Of a DNA stretch of 40,667 nt, positions 1 to 9,493 are shown piece by piece. Under the pieces are notes generated by a model. The model was not told where the DNA came from. It saw only the letters and a list, made by a program, of their open reading frames with translations, and did not search any database. The DNA is from Nitrospira sp. (GTDB taxonomy: Bacteria > Nitrospirota > Nitrospiria > Nitrospirales > UBA8639). The stretch covers positions 1 to 40,667 of the forward strand of contig JAGQKG010000005.1 in assembly GCA_020430245.1 (NCBI GenBank). Reading direction: 5' to 3'. How positions within the stretch are numbered: position 1 is the first letter of the stretch; each line of letters starts with the position of its first letter. The position numbers and the translations under genes were made by a program.

Positions 1-149
1 CTAAGGGATCACCCTTCTGCTGAGGTCAACATAGCAAGTCGGGAGGTCAAAGAATCCAAGTTGATTCGATGTCGGTATAGTCATCTCCTCCTTGGAAAAA
101 CAACATCGCATAATTGAGCCCGCTTGTCAGGAGTTTTTAGAGGTGCCCG
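1..149 (-). pseudogene. IS5-family transposase, N-terminal remnant with terminal repeat
   Basis: Reading the minus strand from an ATG at 84, preceded by a strong AAGGAGGAG site, gives 27 residues that include QLGFFDLPT, a typical opening of IS5-group transposases, then a TAG at 3-1. In the neighbouring frame the last bases encode QKGDPL, which matches the KGDPL that normally follows this motif, so a one-base frameshift near 10-20 is likely. The stretch 126-148 matches 14377-14399 at 21 of 23 bases and is probably the terminal inverted repeat. The element is broken and runs off the window, so its full state cannot be judged. Family assignment is from remembered motifs only. Confidence 0.55.
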
Positions 150-373
150 AAATTATTCCGCCTCCCCCGCACCTTTTCTACTGTCCAGCCCTACTCAGAA
201 AACTCTACCCAGATTAATAGGTTAAAGGAATTCGTTGTGCCGGCTCAAACCCTCACTAACACCCGGATTTTACTTTCAATGTGTATATAGCAGATCACTT
301 TCCAGGAGAGGATTTTTTCTCTTCCATCCTCCTAGGTAAGCTTGAGTTGCACTTCCTTTTGGGATCAGCCGGT

Positions 374-649
374 TCACTCGACATATTCAAGCGTCCAACC
401 GTGACTTTGGAGGCATTGTTCCCTCATCATGTCCCCTCCGCCTCTGCGATAGTTCCTTGGTCGGATGGTTTCATCTTCCGGACCAAAGTGCGAAATACCT
501 TCCTGATTAAAATGACGGTTTTCCCGATCGCAGAGAGTAATCGTTGAACGTAAATCTGCCTCTGTCGCCCCAGGCTTAACCCATTGTTGTGAAGGACCAC
601 AGGCTGAGAGCAGGAGAAAACATAATCCCACCCATAACCGCATATTCAT
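374..649 (-). CDS. Small predicted lipoprotein, unknown function
   Basis: A 91-residue protein with a short hydrophobic N-terminus ending in the lipobox LSAC (lipidated Cys at residue 17), so it should be exported and anchored in a membrane. The mature part is short, polar and charged, with two further cysteines (C40, C79). I recognise no domain. AGGT lies six bases before the ATG at 649 and supports this start. It stands alone, with a long gene-poor region upstream. An overlapping plus-strand ORF at 281-547 has no export signal or ribosome site and is taken as a shadow. Confidence 0.7.
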   Translation of the reverse strand: MNMRLWVGLCFLLLSACGPSQQWVKPGATEADLRSTITLCDRENRHFNQEGISHFGPEDETIRPRNYRRGGGDMMREQCLQSHGWTLEYVE

Positions 650-839
650 TTTCTGACCTCACGCTGATGATTAACGATTCTCCATCAAGACATCCCAGTT
701 GAACAAATCATGATCACTCGGCAAATATGGATTTTAGGGGTATGATCGCTAATTGCAGGCGCAAGATGCTATCCACCCTCTATCCAGTCACATCACATGA
801 GAAAACGCTGACCCGTTCATATTGAAGGAGACATCACCG

Positions 840-932
840 ATGCGGAAGGCTTTCCCCATCCCCCTGCGGGCGCCGTCAACTTATTTCTCCTTGCCTTCAG
901 ACTCCCAATTGGCAGTGACAAATAGGAAATGA
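840..932 (+). CDS. Possible 30-residue peptide or gene remnant
   Basis: ATG at 840 sits nine bases after a GAAGGAG ribosome site and opens a 30-codon frame ending in TGA. The peptide has no recognisable domain or signal sequence. It could be a leader peptide, the surviving start of a deleted gene, or chance; the ribosome site is the only support. Confidence 0.2.
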   Translation: MRKAFPIPLRAPSTYFSLPSDSQLAVTNRK

Positions 933-972
933 AATAAGATACCAGCTATGAGGTAAGTGTAATTAAATGATA

Positions 973-1048
973 CCCCGCCGCAAGCAGCGGGGAATTCAAC
1001 GGATCAATCGGCTGCAGTTCTCATAAGATGACAGCGTAGTAAGCTACG
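973..1048. repeat. Two CGGGGAATT-tailed palindromes
   Basis: CCCCGC at 973-978 pairs with GCGGGG at 987-992, and CGTAG at 1035-1039 pairs with CTACG at 1044-1048. Each is followed by the same tail, CGGGGAATT counting the last stem bases. The pattern resembles short interspersed palindromes of the REP type. The terminator-like hairpin at 15426-15456 carries the same CCCCG...CGGGGAAT theme. Confidence 0.45.
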
Positions 1049-1375
1049 GGGAATTGGAATTAATTAAAAAGACCTTTAGATTCAGCGTACCAGAGGATCG
1101 AGTTCCGGTTATTTCGTGTTACTACCCGTTTTTCAGGTCACCTTATCCTCAACAAGGGGAGAGGGTGCCAGACGGTTGCCTTCTGCGGGAGATTACCCGA
1201 CCAAGCTCGCAGTCTTTTCTCCTTCACCGCCTATTTCCCTTTCTTCCAGTCGTCATCCCTGCCAGTGGGTAAAACCACCCTTTTTGTCATTCCTGCGTAT
1301 CAGTGACAGAGATATCATTCCCCTTCGGTCATACCGGTAGTTTGTGGCAGGTCATCCGAAAAGAAACCGAAATGG

Positions 1376-1400
1376 ATTCCCGACAAACTCTGTCGGGAAT
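1376..1400. repeat. Perfect 10-bp hairpin, interspersed-repeat type
   Basis: ATTCCCGACA at 1376-1385 and TGTCGGGAAT at 1391-1400 form a perfect 10-bp stem around AACTC, followed by GACT. Elements of the form GGATTCCCG...CGGGAATGAC are common intergenic repeats in many bacteria. No U-tract follows, so a terminator role is unlikely. Confidence 0.5.
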
Positions 1401-1618
1401 GACTAAAGCGGAGAGCTCTATAATACACCTTTTTCAAAATGACACGAATAAGATAACCCCATTTGCCTGAGTGAACCCTGGAGGCCTTCTCTTCCTAATT
1501 AAGCCGCAACACATTCACCCCCCATCAGAGGCTGTTTGGAGAGGAAATTTCTCGAGTTTTATTTGATAAAGAGATCACGCACTCTCTTAACTTCCCTCGA
1601 TTTTCACACAATATGTTC

Positions 1619-2326
1619 TTAGGCTTCCGGTTCCACACAATTCGCATCGCCACGAAGCATGCACAGTCGATAGCGAACAGCCGCCGCCCAATAGATATAC
1701 GCTTTCTCTACATCATTCCATTTGTCAGTCATCCCGCTGAGATTTTTAGTCCCCCCCCGCCGGTCCACGGCCAAACCCAGAATCTTCCCGGTTTGGGCGT
1801 CGGTAAACTTGGCCTCTAAGCCGGCTGTTCCCACAAAACCAGGCTTACCTCCCACGATGAGCCCTTTGACTCCAGTCAGAATCCTGGTTTGAGGAATAAT
1901 GGACGTCACCACATCTGCAACCGGGTTAGAAGCCTCCGCTTCCGTGATGGCAAAGGTGGCACGAATGACTCCGGGTCCGGGTTGGGTCACAAAGGTATAG
2001 TCTAGACTCAGAGCATCATGCAGTTGGCCATAGGCGAAATCGGTCAGCATCTGAAGATCTTCCGGAGACACATCCTGGGTTTCGGAATCTTTCCAGACTG
2101 CTACGGAATCAAGCATTATTTTGTCATAAGAGCGCCAGTCGACATCCGGATTGACGTAACGAAGGAGTGCTTCGTGTTTTTTACCTTCGGTGAGCATGGC
2201 ATGCTCACCCGCCGTAAGAAATCCTGATTCGACCACATCTCGTCGTTGTTGTGTCGCCGCGCACCCCTGCAGAAAGAGAGCAAAAAGGAACAGAATCAAG
2301 ATTGTTTTCTCTACACGTTGTCGCAT
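1619..2326 (-). CDS. DUF3313-like lipoprotein
   Basis: A 235-residue predicted lipoprotein. The hydrophobic segment at residues 8-20 ends in the lipobox LQGC, with Cys22 lipidated. The mature part resembles DUF3313 lipoproteins: an early YDKIMLDSVAVW strand, an ADVVTSIIP segment and a late VEKAYIYWAAAVRYRL helix. The role of this family is not established. I chose the ATG at 2326 because GGAGG at 2336-2340 lies nine bases upstream; the open frame extends further to 2380, but that extension has no ribosome site and would bury the signal peptide. It is monocistronic as far as can be seen. Confidence 0.8.
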   Translation of the reverse strand: MRQRVEKTILILFLFALFLQGCAATQQRRDVVESGFLTAGEHAMLTEGKKHEALLRYVNPDVDWRSYDKIMLDSVAVWKDSETQDVSPEDLQMLTDFAYGQLHDALSLDYTFVTQPGPGVIRATFAITEAEASNPVADVVTSIIPQTRILTGVKGLIVGGKPGFVGTAGLEAKFTDAQTGKILGLAVDRRGGTKNLSGMTDKWNDVEKAYIYWAAAVRYRLCMLRGDANCVEPEA

Positions 2327-2393
2327 AACGTCAAGCCTCCTTAAATTTAAGAAAAACACATTCAGAACTGCCTGCCACAATTCGGAACCGATT

Positions 2394-2573
2394 CTACCTC
2401 AAAAGACTGATCGAAAACATCAAAAACCGTACCTGCAAATATACACCGACGGCCATCACCGTCCCATGCAAGATCCTCGAAAAATCCACCACCTGTGTCT
2501 TGATCGTCACATGCCCTGTATCGGTGATTTTCACAATTGGAAACACTACAAGGGCTGGTTCGAAGCCATACAC
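2394..2573 (-). CDS. Possible 59-residue hypothetical protein (GTG start)
   Basis: This minus-strand frame gives a protein-like sequence, VKITDTGHVTIKTQVVDF followed by a hydrophobic tail, opening with GTG at 2573 shortly after a stop. It looks more like a protein than the two longer frames that overlap it (minus 2362-2580, plus 2190-2693), whose composition is irregular. There is no strong ribosome site and I recognise no family. It could be a short real gene or a surviving piece of a decayed one. Confidence 0.25.
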   Translation of the reverse strand: MYGFEPALVVFPIVKITDTGHVTIKTQVVDFSRILHGTVMAVGVYLQVRFLMFSISLLR

Positions 2574-2919
2574 CTTTCACCGGCTCATGGTACCATGGAG
2601 ATTGATGGAGCTGTGCAGGCCTGCTCCTCCCACACCCAAATTATCGTGATCAACTCCGGGGAACAGCGATGCATCTGCCCGGAGATCCGCTAGTCAAAGT
2701 ATGCGAGGTGGCATATGGGATGGCTCTGAAGATTCATCTAACCTTATAGGAAGGAGCTCGACCGGGTGAGTATTGAGTGAATTTTTCCGTGGCCTTTTCA
2801 GGAGATGGTCTTGACCGTCACGGCCTTAGGAGAAAGCCTCACACAACTTTCTTTAACTGTCACTTGAAGATCGAAAAAAATGAATTGTTTGGAAAATTTC
2901 ATGATTCAAAATGGCAGCC
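2574..2919. other. Intergenic stretch
   Basis: I see no gene, RNA or strong structure here beyond weak open frames. Two AAGGAG-like sites (near 2752 and 2830) are not followed by usable frames. Confidence 0.4.
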
Positions 2920-4551
2920 TCAAGTCTGGAGTCGACGGTGCTGCCGATAGCGTTGAATCAACGCATTCGTGGAGCTGTCATGATCCAAGTCCGGCTCCCG
3001 TAGTGCCGTCAGTTCCGGGCCGATCCGCTTGGCAAGCACTTTGCCCAATTCCACTCCCCATTGATCGAAGGAATTCAGGTTCCAGATAACTCCCTGGACG
3101 AACACTTTATGTTCATACAAGGCAATAAGCTTTCCCAGCATGGCCGGTGTGAGTTCCTCCGCCAGGATCGTGTTGGTAGGATGATTGCCGGCAAAGGTTC
3201 GATGAGGAATTAACGTTTGCGGGACTCCCTCAGTCTCGACCTCCTTGGCCGTCTTACCGAATGCGAGAGCCTCGGTTTGGGCGAAAAAGTTGGCCATGAG
3301 TAGGTCGTGATGCGGCCCGGATGGGTTCAAGGAGCGGCAGAAGCCGATAAAGTCACAGGGAATCAGCCTGGTTCCTTGGTGAATTAATTGATAGTAGGCA
3401 TGCTGACCGTTGGTGCCTGGCTGGCCCCAGATGATTGGACCTGTCTGATAATCGACAACGGTCCCGTCCAGAGTCACCCGCTTCCCATTGCTCTCCATGT
3501 CAAGCTGCTGGCAATAGGCGCTGAGCCGCCACAGATATTGATCGTAGGGGAGAATGGCATGGGTCTCAGCGTGGAAAAAGTTAACGTACCACACCCCCAG
3601 AAGCCCGAGAAGCACTGGAAGGTTTTTTTCGAAAGGCGCTGATTGGAAATGTTCATCCATCGCTCGAAAGCCGGCAAGCATGTCTCGAAAATGATCAGGC
3701 CCGACCCCGATCATCAGCGAAAGGCCAATGGCCGAATCCAGAGAATAGCGCCCGCCGACCCAGTCCCAGAATTCGAACATATTCGCCGGGTCAATTCCGA
3801 ATTTCTGGACCTCGTGACGGTTTGTCGAAACGGCGACAAAATGTTTGGCAACAGCTTGTTTGTCATGAAGCGCATTGAGACACCAGTCTCGGGCGGATTG
3901 CGCATTCGTCAGGGTTTCGATGGTGGTAAAGGTTTTTGAACAAACCACGAAAAGAGTCTCTGCAGGGTCAAGGCCCCTGACCGCCTCCACCAGATCCGTT
4001 CCGTCAATGTTCGAAACGAACCGGATAGTCAGATGACGATCGCTGTAATGCTTTAAGGCTTCATAGGCCATCACCGGCCCAAGATCCGAACCCCCGATAC
4101 CGATATTGATGATGTTCCGGATGCATTTTCCTGAATAGCCCTTCCACTCCCCGCTTCTGACTCTTGTGGAAAAATTCGCCATTTGATCCAACACTGCATG
4201 AACATCCGGCATCACATCTCTGCCGTCCACCAAGATAGATGCGTTTCTGGAGGCTCTCAGAGCGGTATGAAGGACTGCCCGCTGTTCCGTGATATTAATT
4301 TTGTCACCCCGGAACATCGCCTGAATATGGTCCCGCAAATTCACGCTTTCCGCCAGTTCAAGGAGTAGGCGTAAAGTTTCCTCAGTGATAAGATTTTTCG
4401 AATAATCCAGGTAGATCCCCTCAGCCTCCACGGCCATTCGTCGACCTCTCGCGGAATCATCCGCAAACAAGGCGCGCAGATGAAGCTTCTTGGCCTGTTG
4501 ATAATGTTGTTCAAGAGATTTCCAAACAGGTCGTTGAGTGAGAGAGGTCAT
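2920..4551 (-). CDS. pgi: Glucose-6-phosphate isomerase
   Basis: Interconverts glucose 6-phosphate and fructose 6-phosphate in the cytoplasm, linking glycolysis/gluconeogenesis with the pentose phosphate route. At 543 residues it matches the long (about 550-residue) bacterial and eukaryotic type. Family features are intact: [11 protein letters not shown] in the sugar-phosphate isomerase fold, [15 protein letters not shown] (first PGI signature), MESNGK with the catalytic Glu near residue 350, GTNGQHA with the catalytic His, and [10 protein letters not shown] (second PGI signature) near the C-terminus. A GGAG precedes the ATG by about ten bases. It is not in an operon here; glucose-6-phosphate dehydrogenase lies about 25 kb away. 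Confidence 0.97.
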   Translation of the reverse strand: MTSLTQRPVWKSLEQHYQQAKKLHLRALFADDSARGRRMAVEAEGIYLDYSKNLITEETLRLLLELAESVNLRDHIQAMFRGDKINITEQRAVLHTALRASRNASILVDGRDVMPDVHAVLDQMANFSTRVRSGEWKGYSGKCIRNIINIGIGGSDLGPVMAYEALKHYSDRHLTIRFVSNIDGTDLVEAVRGLDPAETLFVVCSKTFTTIETLTNAQSARDWCLNALHDKQAVAKHFVAVSTNRHEVQKFGIDPANMFEFWDWVGGRYSLDSAIGLSLMIGVGPDHFRDMLAGFRAMDEHFQSAPFEKNLPVLLGLLGVWYVNFFHAETHAILPYDQYLWRLSAYCQQLDMESNGKRVTLDGTVVDYQTGPIIWGQPGTNGQHAYYQLIHQGTRLIPCDFIGFCRSLNPSGPHHDLLMANFFAQTEALAFGKTAKEVETEGVPQTLIPHRTFAGNHPTNTILAEELTPAMLGKLIALYEHKVFVQGVIWNLNSFDQWGVELGKVLAKRIGPELTALREPDLDHDSSTNALIQRYRQHRRLQT

Positions 4552-4993
4552 AAGAAGATGCTCCGTTGAAGGTTAATCTCTTGCGAGATCTGTGTCCATT
4601 CGTCCGACATCGGTCCATTCTTTTTCTGGGGAAGACCCTACCCCCAGGAAGATGCGTCATGAGGAAGTAAATTTAAAGGTTTTGTTCGTTCAAAACAATC
4701 GGGTTCAATCCCTGGCTATTATGGTTAATAAAATATCTGCTTAGAATGATTAACAGGGAGAGGGAAGACGTCGAATGAAGACCATCGATCGTTCAGCATG
4801 GCCACATGGAAAAATGGAAAATCCCGGAAATACATTTCTTTACTCACCCTACCACGTTGCACTCAAACGCGAATTCACCAGACAGTTTCAAAAACAACTC
4901 GAAAATATTTAGGATACATACTTGAGAATGGAACTCGAAACATGAAAGAATCACAACGATTTCATTGTCTTCCCTCCATCAGGACGCTCGAGT
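4552..4993. other. Divergent intergenic region between pgi and the efflux operon
   Basis: This 440-bp region should hold the promoters of pgi (minus) and of the RND operon (plus). CTGGGG at 4626-4631 can pair with CCCCAG at 4642-4647. An open frame starting at 4798 runs into the fusion-protein gene in another frame and has no ribosome site, so it is not called. No regulator gene (TetR, MarR or similar) sits here, which is unusual for an efflux operon. Confidence 0.4.
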
Positions 4994-6247
4994 ATGACCA
5001 TCAATCGTCTCAATGCTTTTTCCCAGGCCCCAAAACCGTTTATCGTGAGGACGCGACCGCAACCCGCCCGTCGGGACTTCCGGGGAGTGGCAAGCCTCCT
5101 GGCATGTCTTCTATTAGGGATAACCTTGGGGTGCGATCGTAAAGAGGCGGAATCCACGGCCATGCCGCCTGAAGTATTGGTGGCAGAGGTGATTCAAAAG
5201 GACGTGCCGATATATGGAGAGTGGGTAGGAACCACCGTCGGCTATGTGGATGCGCAGATTCGTGCCAGAATCCAGGGGTACCTGATATCCCGCCATTACA
5301 CGGAAGGGTCGGTGGTGAAGACCAATGACCTTTTGTTTAAAATCGATCCACGACCGTACAAGGCTTCCCTAGATCAAGCCAAGGCGGAACTTGCCCGTGC
5401 GGAAGCGGCCTATAAAAAGAGCCAGCTTGACGTTAAGCGGAACACTCCCCTGGCAGCGGAAGGCGCCATCAGCCAGAAGGAACTGGATGATGCCCTACAG
5501 GCAAGCGCAGCCAACCTGGCCTCGGTCGCTTCGGCGCGTGCCAAACTCGAGAATGCTCAACTGAATCTTAACTGGACAAGCGTGACCTCCCCGATCAACG
5601 GAATAGCCGGAATCGCCACGGCCCAAATCGGTGATCTCATCGTCGAGAATACGTTGATGACAACGGTGTCCCAGGTGAACCCAATCAAGGTTCAATTCCC
5701 CATTAGCGAGCAGGAATATTTAAAACTGGCGAACCGCATTGAAAAGATCAGTAATCAACCAGGAGTAAGGGCGCCCAACGAGCATCGACTTGAGCTGATT
5801 CTTGCGGATGGAAGCGTGTATCCACATAAGGGAAGAGCCGTCCTCGCCGATCGACAGGTTGATATCAAAACCGGGACGATCACGATCGTCAGTTATTTTC
5901 CAAACCCGACCAATTTCCTGAGACCAGGTCTTTTTGCCAAAGTACGCGCCTCCATCGAAACTCGAAATGAGGGACTATTGGTCCAGCAGCGTGCCGTCCA
6001 GGAACTTCAGGGGACCTTCCAGGTTGCGGTGATTGAGAATGGAAACACGGTAGCCATTCGAACCGTGAGTCCGGGACCACGGATCGGCTCCCTCTGGTTG
6101 ATCAATGACGGCCTCAAACCCGGTGAGACAGTGATTGTCGAAGGGTTTCTGAAGGTTCGCGAGGGAATGGTGGTCACGCCCAAAACGGCTCCTGACGAAC
6201 CACAACCGGAATCTGAGAGTTCCCCCACGCCACTCCCAGCTACCTAA
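4994..6247 (+). CDS. RND efflux periplasmic adaptor (membrane fusion protein), lipoprotein
   Basis: Bridges the inner-membrane pump and the outer-membrane channel of a tripartite efflux system. The 417-residue product has an unusually long basic N-terminus, then a hydrophobic segment and lipobox TLGC with Cys47; Asp at +2 would favour inner-membrane retention if the enterobacterial sorting rule applies. The lipoyl-like half-motif IQGYLISRHYTEGSVV is followed by the KASLDQAKAELARAEAAY coiled-coil hairpin (about 125-195), a second lipoyl half, a beta-barrel domain and a membrane-proximal domain, in the AcrA/MexA order. AGGA lies nine bases before the ATG. First gene of a three-gene operon; eight bases separate it from the pump gene. 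Confidence 0.93.
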   Translation: MTINRLNAFSQAPKPFIVRTRPQPARRDFRGVASLLACLLLGITLGCDRKEAESTAMPPEVLVAEVIQKDVPIYGEWVGTTVGYVDAQIRARIQGYLISRHYTEGSVVKTNDLLFKIDPRPYKASLDQAKAELARAEAAYKKSQLDVKRNTPLAAEGAISQKELDDALQASAANLASVASARAKLENAQLNLNWTSVTSPINGIAGIATAQIGDLIVENTLMTTVSQVNPIKVQFPISEQEYLKLANRIEKISNQPGVRAPNEHRLELILADGSVYPHKGRAVLADRQVDIKTGTITIVSYFPNPTNFLRPGLFAKVRASIETRNEGLLVQQRAVQELQGTFQVAVIENGNTVAIRTVSPGPRIGSLWLINDGLKPGETVIVEGFLKVREGMVVTPKTAPDEPQPESESSPTPLPAT

Positions 6248-6255
6248 AGAGTCTT

Positions 6256-9200
6256 ATGGCCAAATTCTTCATCGACCGGCCCATCGTCGCTATCGTCATT
6301 TCGATCATCATGGTGATCCTGGGCCTCATCTCCATGGTGCAACTTCCTATCGCACTGTTTCCCGACATCGCACCTCCGGAAATTCAATTACAGGCCACCT
6401 ACGTCGGGGCGGACGCGGTCACCGTCGAACAATCGGTCGCGACCCCCATCGAACAACAGATGGCAGGGGTGGACAACTCGATCTACATGTATTCAACAAA
6501 TGCCAGCAATGGTCAAATGACCTTGCGGGTTGACTTTGACGTGAACACGATCCCCAACGATGACCAGATCCTGACTCAGATGCGGTACATGCAGGCCGAG
6601 TCTCAGTTACCCACGGACGTGAGAAACTTTGGCGTCACGATCAAGAAATCCACCACCAGTCCTCTGATGCTCTTCAGCCTGTATTCCCCGAACGGCGCCT
6701 ATGACGAGATATTCCTGGCCAACTATGCCTACGTGAACATTAACGATCCCCTCTCTCGGGTAGAGGGTGTCGGTCAGGTTACGATCTTTGGCGCGGGTCA
6801 GTATGCCATGCGCTTCTGGGTGCAACCCGATCATCTGGCCAAACTCGGAATTACAGTGGCCGAGATTCTGGATGCCATTCAAAAGCAGAATACCGTCAAC
6901 CCGGCCGGTCAGATCGGGGCGCAACCGGTTCCGCAAGGACAGGAATTCACCTACACAGTCCGATCCCAGGGCCGTCTCCTCGACGAGGAAGAGTTCGGGC
7001 AGATTATCGTACGTGCTGATCCAGACGGGTCCATCATCCGGCTGAAGGACGTGGCCAGGATCGAACTCGGCGCCCAAACCTACGGTATGATCGGCCGTCT
7101 TAACGGGAAGCCGAGTGCGATTATTGCCGTCTACCAGCTCCCGGGATCCAACGCGATTGATACGGTTGATCGGGCAAAGAAGTTGATGGAGGAGATGAAG
7201 GACCGGTTCCCGGAAGGCCTTGATTACGAAGTTTCCCTGGATACCACTCTGGCGGTCAGGGAAGGGATCAATGAAATTGTGCATACGCTCTTCGAGGCCT
7301 TGGTCCTAGTGATCATCGTCGTCTTCATTTTTTTGCAGGGATGGCGGGCGACGCTTATTCCCCTGCTGGCCGTACCCGTCTCGCTGGTAGGAACGTTCGC
7401 CGTTTTCCCATTATTGGATTTTTCCATCAATACGTTGTCGTTATTTGGACTGGTACTGGCCATCGGACTGGTGGTAGACGATGCCATCGTCGTGGTCGAA
7501 GCCGTCGAGCATCATATCGAGAAAGGTCTTTCGCCCAAGGATGCGACCAGAAAGGCCATGGAGGAAGTCTCCGGGCCGGTGATCGCCATCGCCCTCATTT
7601 TAGCTGCGGTGTTCGTCCCCACCGCCTTCATTCCGGGCATTACCGGGAGACTCTACCAGCAATTTGCACTCACGATTGCGTTATCGGTGATTATCTCCGC
7701 CTTCAATGCCTTGACCCTTAGCCCCGCTCTTTCTGCCATGCTCCTGCGACCAAGGACGCCAGCCAGGGGTCCGATGGGAGTGTTTTTCGGATGGTTCAAC
7801 CAGTGGTTTGGACGGGCGACGGACGGGTATGTTGGATACTGCCACCACCTGATCGGGAAGACGGGCCGGGCGATGATCTTTCTACTTGTGGCCGCTGTGG
7901 GTGCCGGTCTCCTGGGAGCCAAACTCCCTACCGGATTTCTTCCCATGGAAGATCAGGGGTATGTCTACTTAAACGTCCAGCTACCCTTAGCAGCATCCCT
8001 GCAACGAACGGATGAGGTTGCCAAGAAGATCGAAGCAATCCTTCAGGAAACTCCCGGCATTCAATATGTGACCACTGTCGTGGGTTATAGTCTGTTAAGT
8101 ACGGTCCAAACAACCTATAACGGGTTCTTTTTCGTCACTCTCGCCCCATGGGAGGAACGGACCAAACCGGAAGAAAAACTTCAGGCGATCTTCAAAAATG
8201 TGAATCAGAAACTTGCGGCCTTACCCGAAGCCGTCGCTTTTCTCTTTCCGCCTCCTGCCATTCCCGGCGTCGGCACATCCGGTGGCGTCTCCTTCATTCT
8301 GGAAGACCGTTCCGGACAGGATGTGGCCTTCCTGGCCGACAACCTCAGTTCGTTCATGGAAGCTGCACGACAACGTCCAGAAATTGCTTCCATGAATAGC
8401 ACCTTTATTCCCTCCGTGCCCCAGGTCTTTGCCCATGTCGATCGCGACAAAGTGCTGAAGCAAGGGGTGAAACTTGAAGATGTCTATAAAACCCTGCAGA
8501 CTTTTATGGGCGGTGTGATGGTGAACTATTTCAATCGGTTTGGGCGTGTCTGGCAGGTGTATGTGCAGGCGGAAGGAGAATTCCGAACCACTGCCGAAAA
8601 CGTGGGACAATTTTTTGTGCGAAATAAATCCGATGAGATGGTCCCTCTCTCGACACTCGTGACTATGGAAAAAACTTCCGGCCCGGAATTCACCATGCGG
8701 TTCAACGGTTATCGATCTGCACAGGTTTTTATTTCTGCGACACCGGGGTACACCACAGGTCAGGTGATGCAGGCTCTGGAAGAAGTCTTTGCCGAAACCA
8801 TGCCGCGTGAGATGGGATTCGACTACATCGGAATGTCGTTTCAGGAAAAGGTGGCCGCTGAGGGAGTTCCGGCCAGCGTGATCTTCGGATTTTCCCTCCT
8901 CTTTGTCTTTCTCATTCTTGCGGCCCAGTATGAGAGTTGGGCCCTTCCGTTCAGTGTTCTCATCTGTACGCCAATCGCGGTCGTCGGAGCGTTTGGCGCC
9001 TTGTTGGCGCTCGGGATGGAAAACGATGTGTTCACCCAAATTGGTCTCGTCATGCTCATCGGACTGTCCGCAAAGAACGCAATCCTGATCGTGGAATTTG
9101 CCAAAATGGAGTATGAAAAGGGTCGTTCTCTTGTCGAGGCAGCCCTGACCGGGGCTCGTCTCCGGCTGCGGCCGATCCTGATGACTTCATTCGCCTTTAT

Positions 9201-9492
9201 CTTGGGAGTGGTTCCTCTTGTGCTCTCATCGGGATCCGGGGCGCATGGGAGAATCCTTCTGGGCGTCACCGTCATCGGAGGAATGCTCGCGGCAAGCTTT
9301 ATCGCGATTTTTCTCATTCCTGTGTCGTTTTATGTGGTGGAACGGTTGGCCCACCGCCATGAGGACCCACCTGACCAAGACCCCGACGACCCAGAATTTG
9401 AGGATACCGAATTGTTAGAAGACGAAGATTCGTTTGTTTCCCCACAAACAAAACATGCCCGGACGCAATTCAAACTCCAGGGAGGTCATTAA
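6256..9492 (+). CDS. RND multidrug efflux pump, HAE1 (AcrB/MexB) type
   Basis: Inner-membrane proton/drug antiporter that captures hydrophobic or amphiphilic compounds and passes them to the channel. The 1078-residue length suits the HAE1 family. It opens with the typical MAKFFIDRPIVAIVISI first helix. The proton-relay residues are present: Asp408 and Asp409 in GLVVDDAIVVVE, and Lys940 in LSAKNAILIVEFAK. The large periplasmic porter and docking loops fall between helices 1-2 and 7-8. The C-terminal tail is long and acidic (PPDQDPDDPEFEDTE and onward), beyond the usual end of the last helix. Substrates cannot be read from sequence. The stop overlaps the ribosome-site region of the next gene. 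Confidence 0.96.
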   Translation: MAKFFIDRPIVAIVISIIMVILGLISMVQLPIALFPDIAPPEIQLQATYVGADAVTVEQSVATPIEQQMAGVDNSIYMYSTNASNGQMTLRVDFDVNTIPNDDQILTQMRYMQAESQLPTDVRNFGVTIKKSTTSPLMLFSLYSPNGAYDEIFLANYAYVNINDPLSRVEGVGQVTIFGAGQYAMRFWVQPDHLAKLGITVAEILDAIQKQNTVNPAGQIGAQPVPQGQEFTYTVRSQGRLLDEEEFGQIIVRADPDGSIIRLKDVARIELGAQTYGMIGRLNGKPSAIIAVYQLPGSNAIDTVDRAKKLMEEMKDRFPEGLDYEVSLDTTLAVREGINEIVHTLFEALVLVIIVVFIFLQGWRATLIPLLAVPVSLVGTFAVFPLLDFSINTLSLFGLVLAIGLVVDDAIVVVEAVEHHIEKGLSPKDATRKAMEEVSGPVIAIALILAAVFVPTAFIPGITGRLYQQFALTIALSVIISAFNALTLSPALSAMLLRPRTPARGPMGVFFGWFNQWFGRATDGYVGYCHHLIGKTGRAMIFLLVAAVGAGLLGAKLPTGFLPMEDQGYVYLNVQLPLAASLQRTDEVAKKIEAILQETPGIQYVTTVVGYSLLSTVQTTYNGFFFVTLAPWEERTKPEEKLQAIFKNVNQKLAALPEAVAFLFPPPAIPGVGTSGGVSFILEDRSGQDVAFLADNLSSFMEAARQRPEIASMNSTFIPSVPQVFAHVDRDKVLKQGVKLEDVYKTLQTFMGGVMVNYFNRFGRVWQVYVQAEGEFRTTAENVGQFFVRNKSDEMVPLSTLVTMEKTSGPEFTMRFNGYRSAQVFISATPGYTTGQVMQALEEVFAETMPREMGFDYIGMSFQEKVAAEGVPASVIFGFSLLFVFLILAAQYESWALPFSVLICTPIAVVGAFGALLALGMENDVFTQIGLVMLIGLSAKNAILIVEFAKMEYEKGRSLVEAALTGARLRLRPILMTSFAFILGVVPLVLSSGSGAHGRILLGVTVIGGMLAASFIAIFLIPVSFYVVERLAHRHEDPPDQDPDDPEFEDTELLEDEDSFVSPQTKHARTQFKLQGGH

Positions 9493-9493
9493 T

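Larger units (their letters stand above)
650..1618. other. Gene-poor stretch with palindromes
   Basis: No convincing gene over almost 1 kb. It holds a short ORF at 840-932 (30 codons, ATG preceded by GAAGGAG, no recognised product), two palindromes near 973-1048 and a hairpin at 1376-1400, all listed separately. Two plus-strand ORFs near 1054-1340 look like non-coding translations: proline- and serine-rich with no ribosome site. Confidence 0.5.

Noticed and set aside
1054..1340. Two overlapping plus-strand ORFs
   Set aside because: Irregular composition and location inside a repeat-bearing intergenic stretch.
4687..4712. GGGTTCAATCCC, resembling a tRNA T-arm
   Set aside because: No acceptor, D or anticodon arm can be found at the right distances; probably chance.
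4798..5142. Plus-strand ORF of 114 codons
   Set aside because: No ribosome site, odd composition, and it overlaps the start of the fusion-protein gene in another frame.
6607..7284. Minus-strand ORF of 225 codons
   Set aside because: Antisense of the RND pump gene; no start signal or domain.
8221..9039. Long minus-strand ORF of 272 codons inside the RND pump gene
   Set aside because: It is the antisense shadow of a well-supported pump gene and reads as His/Arg-rich nonsense.
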